Positions 1 through 5,779 of a stretch of 64,000 nt of DNA are shown here, in pieces; the first letter of the stretch is position 1; each line of letters opens with the position of its first letter. The DNA is from Clostridia bacterium (GTDB lineage: Bacteria; Bacillota; Clostridia; Christensenellales; Pumilibacteraceae), in the NCBI GenBank assembly GCA_017623435.1, contig JAGAPD010000008.1:1-64000 (forward strand), written 5' to 3'. A program made the position numbers and the translations under genes. The notes under the pieces were generated by a model, which was not told the origin of the DNA, searched no databases, and saw nothing but the letters and a program-made list of their open reading frames with translations.

Positions 1-73
1 GAGGTGGCAGCCGCAGGCTGACGGGGGGAGAGCCAGCCGAAGGCTGTTTAGTAGGCACGGAATAGGGCGTACG
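1..73. repeat. Dispersed intergenic repeat A, copy 1
   Basis: This 73-base unit recurs at 184-256 with one substitution (GGGGGGAG here, GGAGGGAG there). It holds a short hairpin (AGCCGCAGGCT) and a second one (AGCCGAAGGCT). Related, more diverged units lie near 5440-5515 and 18390-18465. There is no open reading frame, so it looks like a non-autonomous, MITE/REP-like intergenic element. The window starts inside this repeat cluster. Confidence 0.75.
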
Positions 74-112
74 ACCTGTAGACCTATGCGCAACCTTTTG
101 ACCACGCGGTAA

Positions 113-162
113 CGGCGGTAGCAAGCCACCGCCCTACGGGGTTATCGTACGGCAAGTGATGT
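113..162. repeat. Dispersed intergenic repeat B, copy 1
   Basis: Fifty bases that recur at 18317-18366 with a single substitution (TACGGCAAG against TACGACAAG). The unit begins with a palindrome, GGCGGTAGCAAGCCACCGCC, able to fold as a hairpin. In both places it sits directly upstream of a type-A unit, so A and B travel as modules of one composite element. Confidence 0.75.
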
Positions 163-183
163 AGTTGCCTCCATCTGACGAGG

Positions 184-256
184 GAGGTGGCAGCCGCAGG
201 CTGACGGAGGGAGAGCCAGCCGAAGGCTGTTTAGTAGGCACGGAATAGGGCGTACG
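184..256. repeat. Dispersed intergenic repeat A, copy 2
   Basis: Second copy of the 73-base unit at 1-73, identical except for one base. The preceding CCTCC...GAGGGAGG arms (about 168-189) form an additional inverted repeat that also precedes the related copies at about 5420 and 18371. Confidence 0.75.
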
Positions 257-294
257 GTTTTATGACCTACGCCAACGCCTTTGACCAAACGCAA

Positions 295-319
295 ACGGGC
301 GACTAATAGTCGCCCCTAC
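295..319. repeat. Dispersed hairpin repeat C, copy 1
   Basis: A 25-base hairpin unit, GGGCGACTAATAGTCGCCC with short flanks, found identically at 18582-18606 and as a diverged version (GGGCGATTCGTGAATCGCCC) at 5375-5400. The changes in the third copy keep the stem paired, which suggests selection on the folded structure or derivation from a palindromic mobile element end. Confidence 0.75.
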
Positions 320-452
320 AAACGCTTGCGTGGTTGTCATATTTTGGTAGGGTTCGCCTTCGACAGCCTGTAGTCAAAGGCGGATTAACAGGCTCTGCCT
401 GAAATTTTAAAAAAATATTTAAAAAATATTTAAAAAAAGTGTGCAAAAACGC

Positions 453-481
453 TTGACTTAATTTTTTAGGTGTGATAAAAT
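453..481 (+). promoter_or_regulatory. Sigma-A-type promoter without a following gene
   Basis: TTGACT at 453-458 and TAAAAT at 476-481 with a 17-base spacer. No open reading frame with a ribosome binding site follows on this strand before the terminator hairpin at 615-647, so transcription from here would give a short non-coding RNA. Confidence 0.5.
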
Positions 482-487
482 GTACCT

Positions 488-647
488 GTAAATCGAGGGA
501 CAAAAACTCGTTTACTTAAAATCGCTCATCATTTTCCCCCTTATCATATAGCAAGTCGGTCGGTTGTAAAATCGGCCGATTTGCAATTTAAACGCAAAAA
601 ACGTATAAAAAACGAAAACTTATGACCGCAAGATCATAAGTTTTTTT
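488..647 (+). ncRNA. Candidate small RNA, about 160 nt
   Basis: The segment lies between a promoter with consensus spacing (453-481) and a strong U-tailed hairpin (615-647). The ATG overlapping the -10 box reads only three codons before TAA, and no other ORF has a Shine-Dalgarno site. Internal pairing is visible: GAG...CTC near 494-511 and a self-complementary ATCGGCCGAT near 573. I do not recognise an Rfam family. It could also be just the leader of a decayed gene. Confidence 0.35.
615..647. terminator. Bidirectional intrinsic terminator
   Basis: Perfect 11-bp stem AAAACTTATGA / TCATAAGTTTT with an 8-base loop and T-runs on both strands. It ends the DUF1540 gene on the minus strand and any plus-strand transcript from the 453-481 promoter. 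Confidence 0.8.
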
Positions 648-655
648 CGTTTACC

Positions 656-955
656 TTATTTTTTAACGAAAGTTAAGCAGTTTGCACTACTTTTTTCGGT
701 GCTGACCGTAATTCCGTTAGCGTAGCACTTACCGTTTTTGTTAAACAAGCAATCCGCACCGCACGAAACGGAAGTATCCACCGAGTAATCAGCGCGTATA
801 AACTCACGCGACGATTCAAAGGACGACGTGCGTTTTTTCTCGTCGGGGGAGTAGGTAACGCAGTCCGTTTTGCCGTTGACGGTGATTTGCTTGGCACAGC
901 AACAGTAACCGCGATTGTATTTGCACTCTTTTAGCGCGCATTTAATATCTTTCAT
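656..955 (-). CDS. DUF1540 domain-containing protein (two Cys-rich modules)
   Basis: A 99-residue protein holding two similar cysteine-rich modules, roughly residues 5-36 and 60-95. Each follows the pattern C-x3-C-x2-N-x3-C with a second cluster containing an (I/T)TV strand and a final cysteine, which is the DUF1540 pattern known from Clostridia. The regular cysteines suggest metal or disulfide binding, but the function of the family is not established. No signal peptide is visible. The start ATG has an excellent ribosome binding site (AAGGAGG, seven bases away). The gene stands alone, divergent from rplI, and ends at a hairpin terminator at 615-647. Confidence 0.85.
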   Translation of the reverse strand: MKDIKCALKECKYNRGYCCCAKQITVNGKTDCVTYSPDEKKRTSSFESSREFIRADYSVDTSVSCGADCLFNKNGKCYANGITVSTEKSSANCLTFVKK

Positions 956-1028
956 AAACGCCTCCTTGCATATAGTACTAATATTATGTCTAAATTTTTT
1001 CGTTAATATTCCAAAACGCCCATAATCC

Positions 1029-1057
1029 TTGACAAAATTTTAATATCAGTATACAAT
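1029..1057 (+). promoter_or_regulatory. Promoter of the rplI operon
   Basis: TTGACA (1029-1034), 17-base spacer, TACAAT (1052-1057), 29 bases before the rplI start codon, followed by a clear AAGGAG site. It probably drives rplI and the three genes behind it. Confidence 0.8.
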
Positions 1058-1086
1058 ATAATAAACTAAATAAGGAGTAAATAAAA

Positions 1087-1530
1087 ATGAAAGTAGTACT
1101 TCTTCAAGACGTGAAAGGTCAAGGAAAGAAAAACGACGTTATTAACGTTAGCGACGGATACGCGCGTAACTTTTTAATTAAAAATAAGTTGGCGGTTGAA
1201 GCGACTGCGACTATGATAAATAGCCTCAATATCAGTAAGGCTGCTGACGAGCATAGAAAGGCGGTTGAAAAAGCGGAGGCGTTGGCTCTTGCGAAAAAAT
1301 TAGAGGGTACGACCGTCGTCGTTAAGATAAAAGTGGGCGAAACGGGTAAGCTTTTCGGCTCGCTTAATACCCAAGCCGTAGCGGATGCTTTGGCGGCTCA
1401 GGGCATTACGGTTGACCGCAAAAAAATCGTTATTGACGGAGTAATCAAGTCGGTTGGTACTTATACCGTGGTTGTTAAACCTTACGCTGAGGTCAGCGCG
1501 AAAATCAAGGTGCAGGTGGAGGCACTTTAA
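1087..1530 (+). CDS. rplI: 50S ribosomal protein L9
   Basis: 147 residues, the normal length for bacterial L9, a two-domain protein that binds 23S rRNA domain V at the base of the L1 stalk. The N-terminal domain is recognised by MKVVLLQDVKGQGKKNDV and the signature GYARNFLIKN at about residues 28-37. A long alanine/lysine helix (about 48-75) connects to the C-terminal domain, where GETGKLFGSLNTQAVADAL is typical. The start has AAGGAG nine bases upstream. It is the first gene of a tight operon; in other Firmicutes rplI is usually linked to dnaB or a DHH-family gene, which is not the case here. Confidence 0.97.
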   Translation: MKVVLLQDVKGQGKKNDVINVSDGYARNFLIKNKLAVEATATMINSLNISKAADEHRKAVEKAEALALAKKLEGTTVVVKIKVGETGKLFGSLNTQAVADALAAQGITVDRKKIVIDGVIKSVGTYTVVVKPYAEVSAKIKVQVEAL

Positions 1531-1536
1531 CCTTAA

Positions 1537-2121
1537 ATGAACAAGAAAACTACCTTTTATCTGGTGCTTATCGCACTTTTTAGCGCACTCGTCTTCGTCG
1601 TTACTTACCTTTTGCCCGTACCTATCGGCGTAGTTGGATACGTAAACTTCGGCGACGCGGTAATCTTTATCGCGTCAATGGTGCTTGGCCCTGTGGGCGG
1701 AATGGTCGCAGGCGCAGTAGGCTCTACTCTTGCGGACGTGTTTTTAGGTTACGTCACTTACGCACCCTTTACTTTTTTCGTTAAGGGAGCAGAGGGATTA
1801 GTTTGCGGACTGTTGTATGGAAAAGCGCTTTTTGGTAAAAAATCGTGGGTACGTAGGGCCGTTTCAATGACCGTAGCAGGCGTCGTAGCCACTTTGGGCT
1901 ACTTTATAGCCGACCTCGTATTGTACGGAATTTACGCTGCGCTCGCTAACTGCGTGTTTATGGTTTTGCAGGTGGGAGTGTCAATGCTGATTGCTTTCGT
2001 TGCCCTTCCTCGCGTGCCTGCCCTTTACGAGCACGGCGCGTGGAAAACGGACGCTATCCAAAAGAAGAAAGAGGATATCGAAAAGGAAGAAAAGGACGAA
2101 AACGATACTTCGGAGAAATAA
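1537..2121 (+). CDS. ECF transporter S component (PF07155-like)
   Basis: 194 residues with about five to six hydrophobic segments between residues 7 and 165 and a charged cytosolic tail rich in Lys and Glu (170-194). The run VNFGDAVIFIASMVLGPVGG, followed by GSTLADVF, a YAPFTFFVKG segment and GLV, is characteristic of substrate-binding S components of energy-coupling-factor vitamin importers of the ECF-ribofla_trS type. The substrate cannot be read from the sequence; it would share an EcfAAT module encoded elsewhere. It begins six bases after rplI and its stop codon abuts the next ATG, so translation is probably coupled. Confidence 0.85.
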   Translation: MNKKTTFYLVLIALFSALVFVVTYLLPVPIGVVGYVNFGDAVIFIASMVLGPVGGMVAGAVGSTLADVFLGYVTYAPFTFFVKGAEGLVCGLLYGKALFGKKSWVRRAVSMTVAGVVATLGYFIADLVLYGIYAALANCVFMVLQVGVSMLIAFVALPRVPALYEHGAWKTDAIQKKKEDIEKEEKDENDTSEK

Positions 2122-2994
2122 ATGAAGTTATTCGAAAACTTAAAACGAAATAACGCGTTACGGCGTGAACAAAAGGAAAACGAGCGCAAGCTTAAGCACG
2201 CGCGCTCGCGCGCTACCCTGTCTGCTAAAAAGAACGGCAAGGTGGCGCTTTGTTTATCGGGCGGTGGAGCGCGTGGGTTTGCTCACGTGGGTGCGATTCA
2301 GGCGCTTATGGAAGAAAATATCCATTTTGATTTAGTGGCAGGCACTAGTGCAGGCGCGCTCGTAGGCTCGCTTTACGCAGGCGGAATTAAGCCAAAGGAA
2401 ATTATGAACTACGCGCAAAATCTTGACCTAAAAGACGTAAAAAGCGGTTTTATCTTAAAGCCCGACAGCGCGGAAAACATAGCAAAGCTCGTTTCGAATT
2501 TTCTTGGAGAGAAAACCTTTGATCAGTTAGACAAGCCCTTTTACGCGGTGGCAACCGATCTCGTTACGGCGAGGCAAGTGGTTTTGGATAGCGGAAACGT
2601 CGCAACGGCGGTTTCGGCGTCGTGTGCAGTACCGCTCGCCTTTAAGCCCGTCGTGATGGGCGAGGCGCATTTGGTCGACGGAGGACTGCTTAATAATATT
2701 CCTGCCGACGTGTGCAGAATGATGGGCGCGGACTACGTTATCACCGTGGACGTAAACCCCGGGCGCGGTGAGGGCACTAACGAGCTGGGCATAGTGGAAG
2801 TGCTGAAAGCGACTTTTAGTATTATGGGCGTAAACGCTTCGGTTACGGGGCTGATGAATTCGGACGTGGTTATCAGCGCGGATACGAGCGGATACAGTTC
2901 GATGAAAAAAACGGGCTATCGCGAGATGTACGAGCTGGGCTACAAATCCGCGAAGAGTAAATGCGAAGAAATTATCAACCTAATCTATAAATAA
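2122..2994 (+). CDS. Patatin-like phospholipase
   Basis: 290 residues. After a basic N-terminal stretch (1-38) comes the patatin fold: the oxyanion-hole glycine motif GGGARGFAHVG from residue 47, the nucleophile elbow GTSAG with Ser76, and the second catalytic residue in VDGGLLNN with Asp186. This is the Ser-Asp dyad of bacterial RssA/YlbK-like patatins, which hydrolyse acyl esters of lipids at the membrane. No signal peptide is seen. Its ATG follows directly on the TAA of the ECF gene, so it belongs to the rplI operon. Physiological substrate unknown. Confidence 0.92.
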   Translation: MKLFENLKRNNALRREQKENERKLKHARSRATLSAKKNGKVALCLSGGGARGFAHVGAIQALMEENIHFDLVAGTSAGALVGSLYAGGIKPKEIMNYAQNLDLKDVKSGFILKPDSAENIAKLVSNFLGEKTFDQLDKPFYAVATDLVTARQVVLDSGNVATAVSASCAVPLAFKPVVMGEAHLVDGGLLNNIPADVCRMMGADYVITVDVNPGRGEGTNELGIVEVLKATFSIMGVNASVTGLMNSDVVISADTSGYSSMKKTGYREMYELGYKSAKSKCEEIINLIYK

Positions 2995-3004
2995 GGAGAA
3001 AATT

Positions 3005-4255
3005 ATGGCGAGAAAAAGCAGTTATAACGCGCATTGGCTTGCGCGCATAGTGGTCGTGCTGATCGTAGGCGTGGCGCTACTCGTTAGCGTATTGTTTTTT
3101 GAAAAGCAAATCAACACCGCGCTTGGACTTGAAAGAATTGAAGAGAGTACCTACGAGGGCGCGACGAGTGATAGCGTAATTTCGGGTAGCGTAGGTGAGG
3201 ACCTCGTGGTGCATTTTATCGACGTAGGGCAGGGCGACGCGTGTATAATTCAGTTTCCCGACTACAAAACGATGCTTATCGACGGCGCGAACAACGGTTA
3301 CGGTGACGTGATAAATAACTACATAGAAGAGAACATCAAGGATAAAAACGGCGACACTATTACCTACTTTGACTACGCAATGCTCACTCACTCCGACTCT
3401 GACCACTGCGCGTCGATGGACGAGGTGCTTAACGAGTACCCTGCAAAAACTTTTTACCGTCCTAACGTTTTAGCAAGTCGATCGGGCTATACTGATCCCA
3501 GCAAAAACGATCTTATCGGCAACTACACCTCCAAGGATACGGTTGCGTATAAAAACGCTATCGAGGCAGGCTGCAAAGGCGCTGAACAGGTTATTATCAA
3601 CGACGTGGATATGTCCGCAATCACGGGCACGAGCAGTAGCGGTGACGAATATTCGCTGTCCTTCTACGGACCGAACAGCGACAGCTACAAGGACTGGAAT
3701 AACTATTCGCCCATTATGATTTTGGAATATCAGGACGTAAGAATGGCGCTTACGGGCGACTGTGAAAAAGAGGGCGAAGAGGAGTTCGTTAACCTCGTAA
3801 ACAAGGGCACGGGCAAGTTCGCGCAGTTTACCAGCACCTACCACGTGGACGTGATTAAGGCAGGTCACCACGGAAGTCGCACCAGTACGGGCACTAATTT
3901 TATCAACGCGATTACCACCGAAAGCGAAATTCAGAACACGCTGCTTATCGTTAGCTGTGGCTTTGACAACAGCTACGGTCATCCGCACGACGAGCTTTTA
4001 AGTAGAGTAAAAGAAGTGGGTATCGTGGACGACAATATTTTGCGAACGGACACCAACGGTACTATCGTTTTGTCCGTAAAAGCAGACGGAACGCTTATGC
4101 ACGGCGCTAATCCTATCGTGAAAACTCCCAAAAAATTAGTTGACTGGCGCTATATTGCAATCACTTCCTTCGTGGCGATAGCAATGGTCGTTCTTATCCA
4201 GCCTGCCGTTAAAAAGGCAAAAAAACAAGTAAAACGCGCGACCAGAAGAAGATAA
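3005..4255 (+). CDS. ComEC/Rec2-type metallo-beta-lactamase fold protein, membrane anchored at both ends
   Basis: 416 residues. One TM helix at about 13-30, an extracytoplasmic metallo-beta-lactamase domain (about 65-355) and a second TM helix near 378-398 with a very basic tail. The domain opens with HFIDVGQGDACII, carries the metal motif HSDSDH (129-134), and ends with KAGHHGS and CG..N.YGHPH, all as in the nuclease domain of ComEC and related secreted hydrolases. It lacks the competence channel, so it is not ComEC itself. An extracellular nuclease or phosphodiesterase is a reasonable guess. Last gene of the rplI operon (AAGGAG before the ATG). Confidence 0.88.
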   Translation: MARKSSYNAHWLARIVVVLIVGVALLVSVLFFEKQINTALGLERIEESTYEGATSDSVISGSVGEDLVVHFIDVGQGDACIIQFPDYKTMLIDGANNGYGDVINNYIEENIKDKNGDTITYFDYAMLTHSDSDHCASMDEVLNEYPAKTFYRPNVLASRSGYTDPSKNDLIGNYTSKDTVAYKNAIEAGCKGAEQVIINDVDMSAITGTSSSGDEYSLSFYGPNSDSYKDWNNYSPIMILEYQDVRMALTGDCEKEGEEEFVNLVNKGTGKFAQFTSTYHVDVIKAGHHGSRTSTGTNFINAITTESEIQNTLLIVSCGFDNSYGHPHDELLSRVKEVGIVDDNILRTDTNGTIVLSVKADGTLMHGANPIVKTPKKLVDWRYIAITSFVAIAMVVLIQPAVKKAKKQVKRATRRR

Positions 4256-4496
4256 ATGGCTACACAATCGCAAAAAATTAAGTTTTTGGTGTGGTCGAAT
4301 TACGAAACGGGCTGTGCCTATAAAACGCGTGGTAAAAAATAATTAATGATAAGTTTACGGCGTGCATTTAATTTTCAGTGTGGTCGAATTACTTAACGGG
4401 CTGTGCCCGCAACTAATAGTTGCGTAAAAGTAAACAGATATGGGTGGCGCAAATCCACGGCTTTTGCTATAATAATGGCATAAGGAGTGTGAAAAA
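4256..4496. repeat. Intergenic repeat pair, 89-base period
   Basis: No gene. The segment GTGTGGTCGAATTAC followed by AACGGGCTGTGCC occurs at 4289-4318 and again at 4378-4408, exactly 89 bases apart. A related GTGTGGTCG-ATTAC core is found at 5553 and 5642, again 89 bases apart. A small hairpin CGCAACTAATAGTTGCG follows at about 4408-4424. A TATAAT at 4468-4473 could be the -10 of the next gene, but no good -35 is visible. Confidence 0.55.
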
Positions 4497-5117
4497 ATGG
4501 ACATTGCAAACAAACTAACACAATTAAGAAAAAATCACGGCTATTCGCAAGAGGATCTTGCCGAAAAATTGCTCGTTTCCCGTCAGGCGATTTCCAAGTG
4601 GGAGAGGGGCGAGGCTTTGCCCGATACCGAAAACCTTATTGCGCTGTCACGACTTTACGGCGTTTCGTTAGACGAGCTCGTGGGTAACGAAGTCAAAAAC
4701 GAGGAAAAAGAAGAAACGCAAGAAGAGATAAAAGTCGTTGATGCGACCGAAGAAGAGGACGACGAGGAAGATTACGACGTCGATTTGGAAGAAAAAGAGG
4801 GCGAAAGTCCCGTGCTTACCGCGTTTAACAGATTTCCTTATCCTATCGTTACGCTGATTGCTTATTTGCTTTTAGGATTTTTGTGTAACGCTTGGTGGAT
4901 AGCGTGGATCGTCTTTTTGACTATTCCTATTTATTATTCGGTAATATCGTGTGTCAGAAAAAGAAAATTGTCCGATTTTGCCTACCCCGTGCTTATAACT
5001 TGCGTGTACTTATTCATAGGCTTGTGGTGGGGCGTGTGGCATCCCGGTTGGATACTTTTCGTGTCCGTTCCCCTTTTCTACACCATATCGGAATTAATCG
5101 ACAAAAGAAAGAAGTAA
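4497..5117 (+). CDS. XRE-family HTH regulator with membrane domain
   Basis: 206 residues. An N-terminal XRE helix-turn-helix (about 1-62) with the usual LRKNHGYSQEDLAEKL and VSRQAISKWERGEALPD segments. An extremely acidic linker follows (about 65-105, almost all Glu/Asp/Lys), then three to four TM helices (about 115-200) containing WWIAW and WWGVWHPGW patches. This layout, a cytosolic DNA-binding domain tethered to a small membrane domain, is common in Clostridia and thought to sense membrane state. Single-gene unit with a GGAG ribosome site and a terminator at 5122-5155. Confidence 0.88.
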   Translation: MDIANKLTQLRKNHGYSQEDLAEKLLVSRQAISKWERGEALPDTENLIALSRLYGVSLDELVGNEVKNEEKEETQEEIKVVDATEEEDDEEDYDVDLEEKEGESPVLTAFNRFPYPIVTLIAYLLLGFLCNAWWIAWIVFLTIPIYYSVISCVRKRKLSDFAYPVLITCVYLFIGLWWGVWHPGWILFVSVPLFYTISELIDKRKK

Positions 5118-5121
5118 AATC

Positions 5122-5155
5122 AAAAACGGAGTGGTACGTCCTACTCCGTTTTTTT
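5122..5155 (+). terminator. Intrinsic terminator after the XRE membrane gene
   Basis: Stem AAACGGAGT / ACTCCGTTT with a run of seven T, starting five bases after the stop codon. Confidence 0.85.
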
Positions 5156-5729
5156 ATGTGCTCTCTCACGACGCTTCGTTGCCTTTTACCACCGAAGGTG
5201 GTTTCGTAGGCACGGAATATGTTTTACAACTTTACGACCGTACCAACAGGTTTGACCACGCGGTATGGTCTTATTTAAAGCCTCCCTCCGAGAGGGAGGG
5301 GGACCGCGTTAGCGGTGGAAGGAGCCTACGACGACAAAATATGCTTCCGTAAAAAATATACGTCCTCACGGTAAGCGGGCGATTCGTGAATCGCCCCTAC
5401 GATTTACTTTAAGGTGTGGGTATAGTAGCCTCCATCTGTCGAGGGAGGTGGCACGCGTAAGCGTGACGGAGGGAGAGCAGCCAAAGGCTGTTTCGTAGGC
5501 TTGGAATCGGGTGTGCGGGTTTATGACCTATACTAACCTATTTGACCGAGCGGTGTGGTCGTATTACTAATCAAGCTTTGCTTGTAGGCGTGGAATAAGG
5601 TGTACGGCTCGTTGACCTACGCCAACAGGTTTGACCGAGTGGTGTGGTCGTATTACTAATCAAGCTTTGCTTGTAGGCACGAAATAGACCGTTCAGTTTT
5701 ATCAAAAATAAGTTAGCGCAAACTAACCC
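5156..5729. repeat. Mosaic of dispersed repeats upstream of copA
   Basis: About 570 bases without a gene. Recognisable modules in order: a GTAGGCACGGAATA segment (5208) shared with repeat A; a CCTCCCTCCGAGAGGGAGG inverted repeat (about 5281-5299) with a flank that recurs at about 18491-18545; hairpin C (5375-5400); an A-type unit with CCTCCATCTGTCGAGGGAGG (about 5429-5515); and a near-perfect tandem pair of 89-base units at 5542-5630 and 5631-5680, each with ACTAATCAAGCTTTGCTTGTAGGC. Probably non-autonomous elements nested into each other. Confidence 0.65.
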
Positions 5730-5758
5730 TTGACAATTTAGCGTTTTAGTCGTATAAT
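5730..5758 (+). promoter_or_regulatory. copA promoter
   Basis: TTGACA (5730-5735), 17-base spacer, TATAAT (5753-5758). The start codon is only 22 bases after the -10 box, so the leader is about 15 nt and the operator below overlaps promoter and leader. Confidence 0.85.
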
Positions 5759-5776
5759 ATTACCAAGGTAATATTA
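5755..5776. promoter_or_regulatory. Palindromic operator of copA
   Basis: A perfect 10-bp inverted repeat, TAATATTACC-AA-GGTAATATTA, overlapping the -10 box and running up to the start codon. Its position fits a repressor that blocks RNA polymerase, as expected for a metal-responsive regulator such as CsoR or CopY, rather than a MerR-type activator, which would bind between -35 and -10. No regulator gene lies next to copA in this window. Confidence 0.7.
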
Positions 5777-5779
5777 ACT

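Noticed and set aside
303-503. A 66-residue minus-strand ORF
   Set aside because: Low-complexity, runs across hairpin repeat C and an AT-rich promoter region, no ribosome site.
3005-4255. ComEC competence channel
   Set aside because: The protein has the ComEC-type hydrolase domain but only two TM helices and no competence (ComEC) membrane domain.
4892-5352. Plus-strand ORFs of 105 and 73 residues
   Set aside because: They overlap the XRE membrane gene in another frame, its terminator and the dispersed repeats; composition is not protein-like.
5542-5690. Tandem units as a CRISPR or satellite array
   Set aside because: Only two clear copies, and the shared parts are interspersed with modules found elsewhere; they match dispersed intergenic elements.
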